DNA of 64,000 bases from an uncultured Porticoccus sp. (GCA_905181945.1 CAJIZZ010000009.1:60857-124856), one strand, 5' to 3'. Shown: positions 7,567 to 19,021, numbered from the stretch's first letter. A program made the numbers and translations. The notes: generated from the sequence alone by a model not told the origin.

Positions 7567-9600
7567 CTAATGAAGATCTTTCCAATATTCGCGATTTAAA
7601 AGCCAAACCCAGATGAATAGAAATGCAAGAAAAAGTAACGCATAGACACCAATTCTCTTACGGTCTTCAGCCATGGGTTCGCCAACGTAGGTTAAAAAAT
7701 TAACCAGATCAAACATCGCCTCATCAAAATCTTCAGGGGAAAGCTTGCCTTTTTCGGAAAGAGTATAGCGGCCGCACGGGTCGTCTAAGACTTCAGCTCT
7801 AGTTAAAGGGTCCCGCTTAATGCCGCCGTTTGCGGCAAGAACTGGTCCAGGGGCACACTCTTGCAAACCCTGGAGGTCTAACAAAACATGGGGCATACCG
7901 ACATCTTTAAATACTTTATTGTTTACGCCAAGAGGACGGCTTGGATCTAAATAAAAATTTCTAAGGTATGTATAGATCCACTCGGGAGAGCGAGCCCTAG
8001 CAACTAGGGTTAAGTCTGGAGGTGTGGCGCCAAACCATGCTTTTGCTTTATCTGCGGGCATTGAAATATTCATTAAAGCGCCAAATTTTTGGTCCGCGTA
8101 TATAAGACTTTCTTTCGCTATAGAAGGAGGTATCTGTAAATCTCTAGCCACTCTTTCCCAGCGGGAATATTTCGCAGAATGACAACCCATGCAATAATTA
8201 ACAAACAACTTAGCCCCGTTTTGCAACGAAGCTTTGTCGCTCAGGTCAGCATTAAACTCATCGCAGTTAATAGACCCGCAGTCAAAATTAGATTCTGCAC
8301 CTACCGCTTTAAGTGGCGCCCATATCAAGAAGAGCACAATAAATAAAGCCAGTAAGGATTTCCAGGGGCCCATACCGCCATTCATTGTAATGCGATCTGG
8401 CTCTGGCTTGGTTTTTTCTATACGAGTCCAAAGCGGCATAGCAAGGAAAAACAAAAAGTATAATGCGGTGCATACTTGAGCCAAAAAGGTTCGCTCTGGT
8501 GTTGGGGCCTTCACCCCAAGAACACCAAGAATAACAAACGAGGCAGCAAAGACCAGTATAGCTCCACGACTAAAACTACCCTTGTATCTCATAGATCTTA
8601 CTGGGCTACGGTCCAGCCAGGGCAATACAAACATAATGGCAATGGCGGCAGCCATAACTAAAAATCCAGCAAACTTGTCTGGAACCGCCCTAAGCATTGA
8701 GTAAAACGGCGTAAAGTACCATACAGGGGCTATATGCTCAGGGGTCTTAAGGGGGTTAGCGATTTCAAAATTAGCATACTCCAAAAAATACCCGCCCATT
8801 TCTGGCATAAAAAACAGGATAAAACAAAAAACGAACAAGAATACAGTGATTGGGATAAGATCATGCACTGTATAGTAAGGATGAAAAGGAATTCCATCTA
8901 ATGGGATACCATTTTCATCCTTATTTTTCTTAATATCGACACCATCTGGGTTGTTCGAACCCACCTCATGCAATGCCAAAATATGCAAGACAACCAAAGC
9001 CAGTAAGATAATAGGTAATGCCACGACATGAAGTGACATAAATCTATTTAGCGTTATACCTGAAATCAGGTAATCCCCTCTAACCCACTGCACAATGTCT
9101 TCGCCAACTACAGGTATTGCACCAAACAATGAGATAATTACCTGCGCCCCCCAGAAAGACATTTGCCCCCAAGGCAGAACATACCCCATGAAGGCTTCAG
9201 CCATTAGGGCGACGTAGATAGTCATACCAAAAATCCAAACTAGCTCACGCGGTGGTTTATATGAGCCGTAAATTAACCCACGAAACATATGAAGGTAGAT
9301 GACTACAAAAAAAGCTGACGCACCAGTGGAGTGAATATATCTGAGAATCCAACCAAAATCGACGTCACGCATAATATATTCGACTGAAGCAAAGGCTCTC
9401 TCAGATGAACCTTCAAAGCTCATCAGCAACCAAATACCTGATATGAGCTGTATAACTAGCACAACTAACGATAGCACACCAAAATAATACCAAAAATTAA
9501 AATTCTTAGGGGCATAATACTTAGCCATATGCGTATTCCAGGCACGCATAATTGGCAAACGCGCGTCTATCCAATCACGCAATGATACTAACGCTTTCAT
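7567..9600 (-). CDS. petBC: Cytochrome b / cytochrome c1 fusion of the bc1 complex
   Basis: One uninterrupted 677-codon frame encodes two subunits of ubiquinol-cytochrome c reductase. Residues 1 to about 405 are cytochrome b: heme ligands H90/H104 and H191/H206, and the Qo-site PVWY variant at 292-295. Residues 410-435 form a second hydrophobic signal with a plausible cleavage after VGA. Cytochrome c1 follows, with heme motif CMGCH at 470-474 and a C-terminal membrane anchor at about 651-669. In most gammaproteobacteria these are separate petB and petC; a fused gene cleaved after translation is known from Bradyrhizobium (fbcH). The start ATG overlaps the petA stop (TAATG), indicating coupling. 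The junction shows no stop codon in frame. Confidence 0.93.
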   Translation of the reverse strand: MKALVSLRDWIDARLPIMRAWNTHMAKYYAPKNFNFWYYFGVLSLVVLVIQLISGIWLLMSFEGSSERAFASVEYIMRDVDFGWILRYIHSTGASAFFVVIYLHMFRGLIYGSYKPPRELVWIFGMTIYVALMAEAFMGYVLPWGQMSFWGAQVIISLFGAIPVVGEDIVQWVRGDYLISGITLNRFMSLHVVALPIILLALVVLHILALHEVGSNNPDGVDIKKNKDENGIPLDGIPFHPYYTVHDLIPITVFLFVFCFILFFMPEMGGYFLEYANFEIANPLKTPEHIAPVWYFTPFYSMLRAVPDKFAGFLVMAAAIAIMFVLPWLDRSPVRSMRYKGSFSRGAILVFAASFVILGVLGVKAPTPERTFLAQVCTALYFLFFLAMPLWTRIEKTKPEPDRITMNGGMGPWKSLLALFIVLFLIWAPLKAVGAESNFDCGSINCDEFNADLSDKASLQNGAKLFVNYCMGCHSAKYSRWERVARDLQIPPSIAKESLIYADQKFGALMNISMPADKAKAWFGATPPDLTLVARARSPEWIYTYLRNFYLDPSRPLGVNNKVFKDVGMPHVLLDLQGLQECAPGPVLAANGGIKRDPLTRAEVLDDPCGRYTLSEKGKLSPEDFDEAMFDLVNFLTYVGEPMAEDRKRIGVYALLFLAFLFIWVWLLNREYWKDLH

Positions 9601-10202
9601 TAGCTAGCCTCCTGGTCTACACCAATGACTACCACATTATCAGTTTCATAAGAATGTGGAGGGACATCTAAATTAGTGGGCGCAGGAACACCTGCAAATA
9701 CTCGCCCAGCAAGATCAAACTTTGAACCATGACATGGGCAGAAAAATCCTCCATACCAACCATCTCCGCCTAGATCTTGAGCGCCAACATCTGGACGAAA
9801 CATGGGTGCGCAGCCTAGATGAGTGCATAGCCCCACAACAATCAGGTACTCTTCCTTACCCTCAATGGAGCGATGCACCCCATTGACATAGCTTGGTTGT
9901 TTTGAGTTAAGCGACAAAGGGTCCCTAAAGATATCGTCATGGCCACTCAAGGCAGCAATTGTCTCAGGCGTGCGACGAACAACATAGACTGGCTTTCCTC
10001 GCCACTCGAATGTAACCATCTGTCCTGGCTCTATTTTTGAAATATTTACTTTAACTGGCGCACCGGCAGCTTTTGCTTTAGCACTTGGACTCCATGAGCC
10101 GACAAAAGGAACGGCAGCGGCAGCGGCACCTACAGCGCCTACAACACAAGTAGCATTTGTCAGGAACCGGCGGCGCCCGTAATTAATACCGTCATCAGTC
10201 AT
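9600..10202 (-). CDS. petA: Rieske iron-sulfur subunit of the bc1 complex
   Basis: The 2Fe-2S subunit that carries electrons from ubiquinol to cytochrome c1. Cluster ligands are C126 and H128 (CTHLGC) and C155 and H158 (CPCHGS); C131 and C157 form the family's disulfide. The N-terminus has a twin-arginine signal (GRRRFLTN) that stays as a membrane anchor. It is the first gene of the pet operon and lies downstream of rpsI behind a strong terminator, so it probably has its own promoter in 10203-10383. Confidence 0.96.
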   Translation of the reverse strand: MTDDGINYGRRRFLTNATCVVGAVGAAAAAVPFVGSWSPSAKAKAAGAPVKVNISKIEPGQMVTFEWRGKPVYVVRRTPETIAALSGHDDIFRDPLSLNSKQPSYVNGVHRSIEGKEEYLIVVGLCTHLGCAPMFRPDVGAQDLGGDGWYGGFFCPCHGSKFDLAGRVFAGVPAPTNLDVPPHSYETDNVVVIGVDQEAS

Positions 10203-10383
10203 GACGCTCTCCTAGCAACTAAGATTGGCAATATTTTATGTGTCAAAACGGGTAAGAATAGTACTGAAAACTAGGGATTTTTACAAGGAAATAGCAAAGA
10301 ACAATTCATTTTTTATACAGGAAAAACAAAAGCTCGATAATTTCTAATAACACCGCATCTTTACAGTGGATTCATAAAACCCC

Positions 10384-10424
10384 ACTCATTAAAAAGCTCG
10401 CAAATTGCGAGCTTTTTAATGAGT
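10384..10424. terminator. Bidirectional terminator-like perfect palindrome after rpsI
   Basis: A perfect inverted repeat with 20-bp arms and a single central base (10404). GCTCGCAA lies near the centre, and A5/T5 runs flank the GC-rich core, so either strand yields a hairpin followed by or containing a U-run. It lies 12 bases after the rpsI stop on the minus strand and separates ribosomal genes from petA. Confidence 0.85.
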
Positions 10425-10436
10425 AGAAAGCCTGTA

Positions 10437-10829
10437 TTAACGCTTAGAAAATTGTGGTCGTTTACGCGCTTTATGTAATCCAACCTTTTTACGTTCAACT
10501 TCACGAGCATCACGTGTCAGGAAACCAGCCTTGCGAAGCTGACTGCGTAAACCCTCATCATATTGTAATAATGCACGAGCAATTCCATGACGAATAGCAC
10601 CGGCTTGGCCAAAACTACCTCCGCCAACTACAGTTATATTCAAGTCAAATGTCTTAATGCAATCAACTAGCTCTAAAGGCTGACGAACAATCATTCTAGC
10701 GACTTCCCTGCCAAAATACTGATCTAAAGTCCGATTATTCACCGTGATACTGCCGCCACCGCTTGCTAGAAACACTCTAGCAGATGACGTTTTTCGGCGA
10801 CCTGTGCCGTAATATTGAGAATCTGCCAT
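10437..10829 (-). CDS. rpsI: Ribosomal protein uS9
   Basis: Small-subunit protein S9, 130 residues. It has the N-terminal [16 protein letters not shown], the [20 protein letters not shown] core and the basic tail [17 protein letters not shown] that reaches the ribosomal P site. It follows rplM by 13 bases in the standard rplM-rpsI operon. Confidence 0.98.
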   Translation of the reverse strand: MADSQYYGTGRRKTSSARVFLASGGGSITVNNRTLDQYFGREVARMIVRQPLELVDCIKTFDLNITVVGGGSFGQAGAIRHGIARALLQYDEGLRSQLRKAGFLTRDAREVERKKVGLHKARKRPQFSKR

Positions 10830-10842
10830 AACTAACTTTCCG

Positions 10843-11271
10843 TTAAATATTTAAATCTTGAGGCTGTTGAGCACTGTGTGGGTGCGCTTGGCCAGCATAT
10901 ACTTTCAATTTTTTAAACATAGCTCGACCTAATGGCCCCTTTGGCAACATACCTTTAACTGCGCTTTGGATGGTTCGCTCAGGCGCTTTCTCAATCAATT
11001 TCTCGAAACTTATTGACTTCAAACCACCAGGATAACCGGTATGACTATGATAAATTTTATCTTTTGCTTTATTGCCGGTGACCTGGACTTTTTCTGCGTT
11101 AATGACAACTATGTAATCCCCGGTATCAACATGAGGAGTATATTCTGGTTTATGCTTTCCACGTAGTCGTGAGGCAATTACTGTCGCCATTCGACCTAAG
11201 GTCTTGTCTGCTGCATCAACAATGTACCAGTCATGCTGTACTGTCTCGGCTTTCGCGCTATATGTTTTCAT
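10843..11271 (-). CDS. rplM: Ribosomal protein uL13
   Basis: Large-subunit protein L13, 142 residues, an early assembly protein and in some bacteria an autogenous regulator of this operon. Diagnostic segments are the N-terminal [48 protein letters not shown] and the [20 protein letters not shown] block. A good promoter lies at 11321-11349. Confidence 0.98.
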   Translation of the reverse strand: MKTYSAKAETVQHDWYIVDAADKTLGRMATVIASRLRGKHKPEYTPHVDTGDYIVVINAEKVQVTGNKAKDKIYHSHTGYPGGLKSISFEKLIEKAPERTIQSAVKGMLPKGPLGRAMFKKLKVYAGQAHPHSAQQPQDLNI

Positions 11272-11320
11272 CTAACTCTGCCTAACTAAAATTTGGTGTG
11301 GCTATCACAAAGGAGGGCGC

Positions 11321-11349
11321 ATTTTACAGAGCAGTCATGGTCATTTCAA
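11321..11349 (-). promoter_or_regulatory. Sigma-70 promoter of rplM-rpsI
   Basis: On the minus strand TTGAAA (complement 11344-11349) and TAAAAT (11321-11326) are separated by exactly 17 bases, about 50 bases before the rplM start. A GC-rich discriminator (GCGCCC) follows the -10, as is usual for growth-rate-controlled ribosomal promoters. Confidence 0.75.
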
Positions 11350-11436
11350 GGAGATTCTGCATCTAATAAATAATAATTACTTCTCTTGGGTTATTCAGGC
11401 TAAAAAGCTAGCAATTTTATCGACGCTAAATATAGA

Positions 11437-12558
11437 TCAAGGCTGATGAGGTCTGGCCAGGTACTCATAAGATTGCATTTCCAAGAGACGACTTCTAGTT
11501 CGTCGAAATTCAAAATTAAGAGCGCCATCTTCATATAGCAACATCAAACTTACTTCGGCTGATAAAACAAGTTTTACGCTGCGATCATAAAATTCATCAA
11601 CCAAATTAATAAAGCGTCTTGCTTGATCTTCATTTTTTTTACCCATAACTGGGACATTAGAAACCAAAACAGCATGGAACTCTCGGGACAGCTCGATATA
11701 GTCGTTTTGGCTCCGGGGAGTACTACAAATAACATTAAAATCAAACCAAACTACCTCTTTGCCCAAACGACGGCATTGGATTTGACGACTCTCGACTTCC
11801 AGCTTTACGTCTACTACAGCTTCGCTCAATAATGGGCAAAATACCTCAAAAGCCTCTGTTAAAACTTTATCAGCAGCGAAGCCTAACGGAAAATGATAAA
11901 ACTCTGCCTGCTCTAAGCTACGCAAGCGATAATCTATTCCGCTGTCAACATTAATGATATTCGTATGCTGCTTTAACAGTTCAATAGCAGGAAGAAAACG
12001 CTGTCGTTGTAATCCATTCGAATAAAGCTCATCTGGCTCAACATTAGATGTAGCTACCAAAGTTACCTGTCTAGCAAACAGTAGCTCAAATAGTTTTCCT
12101 AAAAGCATCGCATCTGCAATGTCAGATACAAAAAACTCGTCAAAACATATCACGCGAGCTTCATCAGCAATATTATCAGCAACCATATTTAGTGGATTTT
12201 TCTTCCCTTTGAGTGACTTGAGCTCCGCATGAACCCTTCGCATAAAGCGATGAAAATGGGCTCTCATTTTCATTTCAAAAGGAAGGCTATCAAAAAAACT
12301 ATCCATTAGGTAGGTCTTGCCTCGCCCCACTCCCCCCCAAAAATATAGACCTTGGACTGGGGCTAGATCACAAGGGAGCCCAAGCTGTTTGCGCAACTTT
12401 GCAAATAATCCTTTTTTGGAGCGTACAAGCTCATCTTCTATCAGTCGCCTATAAAGCAACTGCAGTAAATCTACTGCAAACTCTTGGGACGGATCATAAT
12501 TAAATCCATCTTGCTGAAGGTCTGATAGATATCGCTGTTTCGGTGAAGGTAATATAAT
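11437..12558 (-). CDS. zapE: Division-associated AAA ATPase ZapE (unusual start)
   Basis: ZapE is an AFG1-type ATPase that acts at the constricting division ring. Walker A is GGVGRGKTYLMDSF, Walker B VICFDEFFVSDI, then VATSNVEPDELY, and the C-terminus is RRTRSRLLEMQSYEYLARP. The frame is open, and matches the family (SPKQRYLSDLQQDGFNYDP, then a QEFAV segment), up to about 12550, but no ATG, GTG or TTG precedes that part in frame. The first TTG is at 12457-12459, which would remove the conserved N-terminus. I place the start at ATT 12556-12558 as the most plausible non-standard start; an in-frame TAA lies ten codons upstream. A weak TTGTAA/TATACG promoter sits at 12562-12589. Confidence 0.85.
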   Translation of the reverse strand: MILPSPKQRYLSDLQQDGFNYDPSQEFAVDLLQLLYRRLIEDELVRSKKGLFAKLRKQLGLPCDLAPVQGLYFWGGVGRGKTYLMDSFFDSLPFEMKMRAHFHRFMRRVHAELKSLKGKKNPLNMVADNIADEARVICFDEFFVSDIADAMLLGKLFELLFARQVTLVATSNVEPDELYSNGLQRQRFLPAIELLKQHTNIINVDSGIDYRLRSLEQAEFYHFPLGFAADKVLTEAFEVFCPLLSEAVVDVKLEVESRQIQCRRLGKEVVWFDFNVICSTPRSQNDYIELSREFHAVLVSNVPVMGKKNEDQARRFINLVDEFYDRSVKLVLSAEVSLMLLYEDGALNFEFRRTRSRLLEMQSYEYLARPHQP

Positions 12559-12804
12559 GTGCGTATACTCGTGTATGGATTAATTACAAATAATTTCTAT
12601 TATGCGTAAACTCTAACGAGGCATAGCAAAATAGGCAACGAGAACTCATATATTGATAAAGAAAAACTTACCCATAATATGTTTAGCGTAAAGGCCATTA
12701 AAAAAATATTGACCACAACCCCCTTACATCTTTGAGACTGTGGCTGTTTAAGGATAAGATATAGCAACAGCACTAAATTCAATAAACTTTACGGAGATCA
12801 TATC
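12559..12804. other. Intergenic region between divergent zapE and zapG
   Basis: AT-rich with no supported gene; a 60-codon minus-strand frame at 12600-12782 is hydrophobic but has no family resemblance or ribosome site and is treated as chance. The region should hold both promoters. For zapE a TTGTAA/TATACG pair with 16-base spacing lies at 12562-12589. Confidence 0.4.
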
Positions 12805-13326
12805 TTGCTGACTTCGACTTTATTTGTAAATTTATTATTCTTAGGCGCAGGAGTTATCGCTGGATTTTTTTTAGCAAAAGCTCTTCGTCCTGCCCAAAAG
12901 GACAACAAAAGTCAAAAAGAGCTTGCAGTTCAACTGGCGGAAACTCAAGATGATTTCAGTAATTATCAGCAAGAAGTAGCTGCGCATTTTCGCAAAACAT
13001 CTGAGGTTGTATCAGGCCTATCAAAAAGCTACAAAAGTCTACTTGAAAGTTTTGCTAGCGCAGCTCTTCATTTAACTACTGCTGATATCAGTCGTCAAAT
13101 TATAAATTCTGCATTTGACGCGGACAAAACTATGAACCTAGCCTCAGAAGATAATTTAAAACCGCCAAAAGATTATGCCCCAAAGGCTCCAGGGGGTGTT
13201 TTAAGCGAAGAGTATGGCCTAAAAGAAGACAGTTCTTTGACAAATGCTCAGCATGCGCCATCAAATAGTGAGTTAGACTGCGCCTTAGAAGAAGGTAATG
13301 ATGATCCAACTTTAAATGTCAGCTGA
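12805..13326 (+). CDS. zapG: ZapG (YhcB, DUF1043) inner-membrane division protein
   Basis: A small envelope protein linked to cell division and cell-wall synthesis. One N-terminal membrane helix (about residues 5-24) is followed by a charged coiled coil with the family signature LAETQDDFSNYQQEVAAHF and KTSEVVSGLSKSYKSL. An acidic, low-complexity tail follows. The start is TTG at 12805, decided by ACGGAG at 12791-12796 eight bases upstream; no ATG is available nearby. Adjacent zapE and degS match the conserved neighbourhood. Confidence 0.88.
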   Translation: MLTSTLFVNLLFLGAGVIAGFFLAKALRPAQKDNKSQKELAVQLAETQDDFSNYQQEVAAHFRKTSEVVSGLSKSYKSLLESFASAALHLTTADISRQIINSAFDADKTMNLASEDNLKPPKDYAPKAPGGVLSEEYGLKEDSSLTNAQHAPSNSELDCALEEGNDDPTLNVS

Positions 13327-13414
13327 CTAATTTCGATCATATCTGCATGCAGAATAACTCATAAAAATTAGTTTTTTGGCGCCAAAATTACTATCAGAAA
13401 GACAGGAGTTCTCG

Positions 13415-14545
13415 GTGAAAAAAATTTATCGCCTAATTAACTATCTTTTCTGGCCAACCATCACTGGGCTTCTTCTTGCTATTCTTATTTTTACATTTTT
13501 TCCTCAATGGATTGATGACCAACAGCAACCTATATCTATCCCTACGCCAAGGCAAACTGAGTCCGACTCGTATGGCGTAGCGGTGAAAAAAGCTTCTCCG
13601 TCTGTAGTAAATATTTACACGCAGAAAAAACTACCCCCTAATAGCCATTTATCTGCTGATCCGCTTTTTCAGCGATTCTACAATGGGAGCAATCCACCAA
13701 AGCAACAAAGAATGAAATCCTCATTAGGCTCAGGTGTCCTTATGACCGCTGATGGTTATGTTTTAACAAATCACCATGTTGTGGATGGTGCAGATCAGAT
13801 CGTTCTTCAACTGCAAGATGGGAGAGAAGCAACTGTTATAGTGGTAGGAAAAGATCCAGAAATTGATCTTGCGGTACTAAAAATCAACTTAGATAATCTT
13901 ATCCCAATCAAGCTAGCTGATACTGATGACGTGCAAGTCGGGGATATAGTGCTTGCCATTGGCAATCCTTTTGGTGTGGGTCAATCCGTATCTCAGGGCA
14001 TTATCAGCGCAACTCATAGAAAAGGGCTGGGCTTAAATATCTTTGAAAGCTTCATCCAAACAGATGCTGCGATCAACCCAGGTAACTCAGGTGGCGCCTT
14101 AATTGACACGAAGGGTAATCTTATCGGCATTATCTCTGCGATACTAGATCGTACCGGATATGCAACGGGTATAAGTTTTGCCATACCTGCCAATACCGCC
14201 CTTGAAATACTAGAAGACATTATCAAGCACGGAAGAGTCATCAGGGGATGGCTGGGGGTAACAGCCCTCCAGCTAAGACCGGAGGCAGCAAAACAGCTGG
14301 CTCTTGAGCCGCCATCAGGTTTAGTTATTACAGATGTCTATCAAAATAGTCCGGCGTTTTTTTCTGGGTTACTGCCTGGCGATATAATTGTCCGTATAAA
14401 TCAGATCTGGGCAACTGACAATGACAGAGGCATGAATATAATCGCCAATTTGTCTCCAGGAGACTCGGTAAAACTTGACGTACTGAGAGATGGAAAGAGA
14501 AAAATTATAAATGCAGTAGCGGGCACTCGACCAAAGGCTAACTAA
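13415..14545 (+). CDS. degS: Periplasmic site-1 serine protease DegS/AlgW
   Basis: An inner-membrane-anchored trypsin-like protease that senses misfolded outer-membrane proteins and cleaves the anti-sigma factor RseA/MucA. It has one N-terminal membrane helix, the catalytic histidine in TNHHVVDGA, aspartate in DPEIDLAVLKI, serine in INPGNSGGALID, and a single C-terminal PDZ domain (VTALQLRPEAAKQL onward). One PDZ distinguishes it from DegP/DegQ. I choose the GTG at 13415 (MKKIYRLINY) because AGGAG lies six bases upstream; the frame stays open to a TTG at 13376, which lacks a ribosome site. Confidence 0.92.
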   Translation: MKKIYRLINYLFWPTITGLLLAILIFTFFPQWIDDQQQPISIPTPRQTESDSYGVAVKKASPSVVNIYTQKKLPPNSHLSADPLFQRFYNGSNPPKQQRMKSSLGSGVLMTADGYVLTNHHVVDGADQIVLQLQDGREATVIVVGKDPEIDLAVLKINLDNLIPIKLADTDDVQVGDIVLAIGNPFGVGQSVSQGIISATHRKGLGLNIFESFIQTDAAINPGNSGGALIDTKGNLIGIISAILDRTGYATGISFAIPANTALEILEDIIKHGRVIRGWLGVTALQLRPEAAKQLALEPPSGLVITDVYQNSPAFFSGLLPGDIIVRINQIWATDNDRGMNIIANLSPGDSVKLDVLRDGKRKIINAVAGTRPKAN

Positions 14546-14585
14546 CTAGCTATCTGTTACCCTTATAAATAAACATTTATCGATT

Positions 14586-15653
14586 TTATTTGTTGAACAG
14601 TGTCTTGATTACGTTTAAAAGATATTCATTTTGCTCAGGCAAGCCAATTGAAATTCTGAGGTACTGTTTCAATCTAGGCTGATCAAAGTGGCGAACTAAC
14701 ACTCCTTTGTCTCTGAGGTGTTTCAGCAACTCAACAGCATTTTTCTTATTATGGGTCACAAGCAAAAAATTAGCTGCGGATGGCAAAATAAAAAATCCTA
14801 AATCAGCCAAAGATATCGTCAAGATTTCTCTAGATTCAATAACTTTCTGGCAAGTTTTTTCAAAATACGCCTTATCATGAAATGCAGCCGCGCCCCCCAC
14901 AATCGCTAAACGATCTACAGGGTAAGAATTAAAACTATTTTTTATTCGATTCAAAGCAGTTATTAAAGATGAGTTTCCTACCGCAAATCCCACCCTCAAT
15001 CCTGCCAAGGAACGTGACTTAGATAAAGACTGCGTGACTAGCAAATTCGGATACACATCAATCAAAGTGGTAGCACTTTCTCCACCAAAATCTATATAAG
15101 CCTCATCTACGACTACAACTGAATCTTTATTACCCTTCAGTAAAGTCTCGATAGCTGGTAACGATAATAATCGGCCTGTAGGTGCATTAGGGTTAGGGAA
15201 AATTATACCTCCATTAGGCTTCTGGTAGTCACTAATACTGATAGATAGATCTTCCGTTAATGGAACTAATTCGTAAGGCACTTGATATAAACCACAATAA
15301 GCCCGATAAAAACTATAAGTAACATCAGGGAATAAAATTGGAGTCTGCTGCTTAAAGAATGCATGAAAAATATGTGCCAAAACTTCATCTGAACCGTTAC
15401 CCACAAATACCTGTTCAGTCTCAACATTGAGCGTATCGGCGACTGCTTTCTTTAAAATTTCTGCATTGGGATCAGGGTACAAACGAAGCCGGCCATCTAG
15501 TTCAGAAATAATGGCATCTCGCACTTTTGGTGATGGAGGATAAGGATTTTCATTCGTATTTAACTTAAGTAAATTCAGATTTTTTGGCTGCTCGCCTGGA
15601 ATATAAGGCTTCAGTTTACCTATAATGTCGCTCCAATACTTATTATTTTCCAT
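14586..15653 (-). CDS. hisC: Histidinol-phosphate aminotransferase
   Basis: A PLP-dependent class II aminotransferase that converts imidazole-acetol phosphate to histidinol phosphate. Family marks are [12 protein letters not shown] at the N-terminus, [37 protein letters not shown] and the PLP lysine in [18 protein letters not shown]. It is the last gene of murA-hisG-hisD-hisC, 53 bases after hisD. Confidence 0.95.
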   Translation of the reverse strand: MENNKYWSDIIGKLKPYIPGEQPKNLNLLKLNTNENPYPPSPKVRDAIISELDGRLRLYPDPNAEILKKAVADTLNVETEQVFVGNGSDEVLAHIFHAFFKQQTPILFPDVTYSFYRAYCGLYQVPYELVPLTEDLSISISDYQKPNGGIIFPNPNAPTGRLLSLPAIETLLKGNKDSVVVVDEAYIDFGGESATTLIDVYPNLLVTQSLSKSRSLAGLRVGFAVGNSSLITALNRIKNSFNSYPVDRLAIVGGAAAFHDKAYFEKTCQKVIESREILTISLADLGFFILPSAANFLLVTHNKKNAVELLKHLRDKGVLVRHFDQPRLKQYLRISIGLPEQNEYLLNVIKTLFNK

Positions 15654-15706
15654 CTTGCAGTTGTCGCTCTTGATTTTTAGCCTTTATAGTCAAAACTCTA
15701 ATCTAT

Positions 15707-17020
15707 CTATTTTTTAATACGGTACTCAGCAGACCGGGCATGAGCTGTCAGTGACTCACCCTTTGCTATGACAGAGGCTCTTTTGCCAAGACTTGAAGCG
15801 CTATCTTCATTACACATGATCACTGAAGAGCGTTTCTGAAAATCGTACACCCCTAAGGGTGAAGAAAACCTTGCAGTAGAAGACGTTGGCAGCACATGAT
15901 TAGGCCCCGCACAATAATCGCCCAAAGCTTCTGATGTAAAACGGCCCATAAAAATAGCCCCTGCATTTCGAATTCTAGGAAGCAATCTCTCTGGATCAGC
16001 AACCGACAGCTCCAAATGCTCAGGAGCAATCCGGTTAATCAACATCACAGCCTCATCAAGACTCTCAACCAAAATAAAAGCGCCACGGCTTTCTAAAGAG
16101 GCTTGAATAATTGCAGCACGATCCATAGTAGGTAGCAGTTTTTCTATGCTAATTTTTACGCGGACCAAAAAATCAGCATCATTACTAACTAGAATTGCTT
16201 GCGCATTCTCATCATGTTCAGCCTGAGAAAAAAGATCCATAGCGATCCAATCTGGATCGGTTGTACCGTCACATATCACTAAAATTTCTGATGGTCCAGC
16301 CACCATATCTAGTCCGACATGCCCAAAAACCATGCGTTTGGCTGTGGCCACATAAATATTCCCCGGTCCAACAATTTTATCAACTTTATGAATTGTTTTT
16401 GTACCATAAGCCAAGGCACCGATCGCCTGAGCCCCGCCCAAAGTAAAAATTTGGTCAACTCCAGCAATGGCGGCGGCGGCAAGCACCAGCGGGCTCAGCT
16501 CACCCCCTGGGGCAGGAACCGTCATAACGATTTCACTCACACCGGCTACTTTTGCAGGCAATGCATTCATTAAGACCGAAGAAGGGTAGCTTGCCTTACC
16601 TCCTGGAACATAAATTCCCACCCTGCCAAGGGGGGTAATTTGCTGACCCAGCAGAGTTCCATCTGCATCATTATAACTCCAGGATTCTAATTTTTGATGC
16701 TGGTGATAATCGAGAATTCGCTTAGAGGCAAACGTTAGCGCCTCCCTTTCAATATCCTTAATGCTATCAAGTGCTTCCCTCATCTCTTCGCGAGAAACAA
16801 CCAACTCTTCAATATCAGAAATATCTCTACCATCGAACTCCCTGGTATATTTTATGAGGGCATCGTCCCCTTTTCGCCGAATACCTATCAATATGTTGCT
16901 AACCAGCTGATCGATTTTTAGGGTGGAGTCACTCTCCCACTCCAGCAACTGATCGAGCTGTAAATCAAAATTTTTACTATCTGATGATAGTTGCTTTATA
17001 TGTATCGACTCTGGCGGCAT
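15707..17020 (-). CDS. hisD: Histidinol dehydrogenase
   Basis: A zinc-dependent enzyme of 437 residues that oxidises histidinol to histidine in two NAD-linked steps. Visible are [66 protein letters not shown] and IAPEHLEL with the active-site histidine. It is separated from hisG by three bases, so the two are surely co-transcribed. Confidence 0.97.
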   Translation of the reverse strand: MPPESIHIKQLSSDSKNFDLQLDQLLEWESDSTLKIDQLVSNILIGIRRKGDDALIKYTREFDGRDISDIEELVVSREEMREALDSIKDIEREALTFASKRILDYHQHQKLESWSYNDADGTLLGQQITPLGRVGIYVPGGKASYPSSVLMNALPAKVAGVSEIVMTVPAPGGELSPLVLAAAAIAGVDQIFTLGGAQAIGALAYGTKTIHKVDKIVGPGNIYVATAKRMVFGHVGLDMVAGPSEILVICDGTTDPDWIAMDLFSQAEHDENAQAILVSNDADFLVRVKISIEKLLPTMDRAAIIQASLESRGAFILVESLDEAVMLINRIAPEHLELSVADPERLLPRIRNAGAIFMGRFTSEALGDYCAGPNHVLPTSSTARFSSPLGVYDFQKRSSVIMCNEDSASSLGKRASVIAKGESLTAHARSAEYRIKK

Positions 17021-17023
17021 ATC

Positions 17024-17647
17024 TTAACCTACCGCCCGCTCAAGACTGTCTACTATTTTTTGAATACCTAAATATTTCATTTTCATTGCAGCTTTGTTTA
17101 CAACAAGCCTAGAGCTAATATCAAAAATTTTATCCTTGGGCTCCAATCCATTTGCTTTAAGCGTGCCTCCGGTATCTACAACATCCACAATCTCATCAGA
17201 CAACGCCATAATTGGTGCCAATTCCATTGCACCATAGAGCTTTATTATATCTACTTGACGGCCGCACTCAGCATAAAATTGGCGGGCAATATTGACATAT
17301 TTGGTAGCAACTCTAATGCGTCCCTTTTGGGACGAAACACCAATAACCCCTGCCGTCATTAATCGACATCGTGCAATATTCAAATCTAATGGCTCATATA
17401 AACCTTCAGATCCATGCTCAAGCAGAATATCTTTTCCTACCACACCGATATCAGCCGCTCCAAACCTGACATAAGTCGGAACATCAGAGCTACGTAATAT
17501 CAATAAACGTACGCCTTTGATATTTGTATCAAATACCAATTTTCGGCTCTTGTTAATTTCCTCAGCGGGTTTAATTCCTGCTTTGGCCAACAAGGGTAAG
17601 GTTTCCTTCAGTATGCGTCCCTTGGTGAGGGCAATTGTTATTTCCAT
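17024..17647 (-). CDS. hisG: ATP phosphoribosyltransferase, short form
   Basis: The first step of histidine synthesis, joining ATP and PRPP. At 207 residues it is the short HisG form, which lacks the C-terminal regulatory domain and in other bacteria works with the HisZ subunit. Features: [16 protein letters not shown] at the start, [20 protein letters not shown] and the PRPP-loop region [16 protein letters not shown]. hisZ is not in this window. It sits 44 bases after murA. Confidence 0.96.
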   Translation of the reverse strand: MEITIALTKGRILKETLPLLAKAGIKPAEEINKSRKLVFDTNIKGVRLLILRSSDVPTYVRFGAADIGVVGKDILLEHGSEGLYEPLDLNIARCRLMTAGVIGVSSQKGRIRVATKYVNIARQFYAECGRQVDIIKLYGAMELAPIMALSDEIVDVVDTGGTLKANGLEPKDKIFDISSRLVVNKAAMKMKYLGIQKIVDSLERAVG

Positions 17648-17691
17648 ACCTTCTGATCTCTAATGTAGTCCTGTGAATACCTTCAGTAAAT

Positions 17692-18954
<1,263 letters not shown>

Positions 18955-19021
18955 TCAAAATCCTTTCTTGCTCAAAAGAAGCGTTTAGAAGCGACCCAAT
19001 AAAATATAGTGCTTAGCAAAA

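Noticed and set aside
12600..12782. 60-codon hydrophobic minus-strand frame between zapE and zapG
   Set aside because: Compositionally like translated AT-rich intergenic DNA, without a ribosome site or recognisable family.
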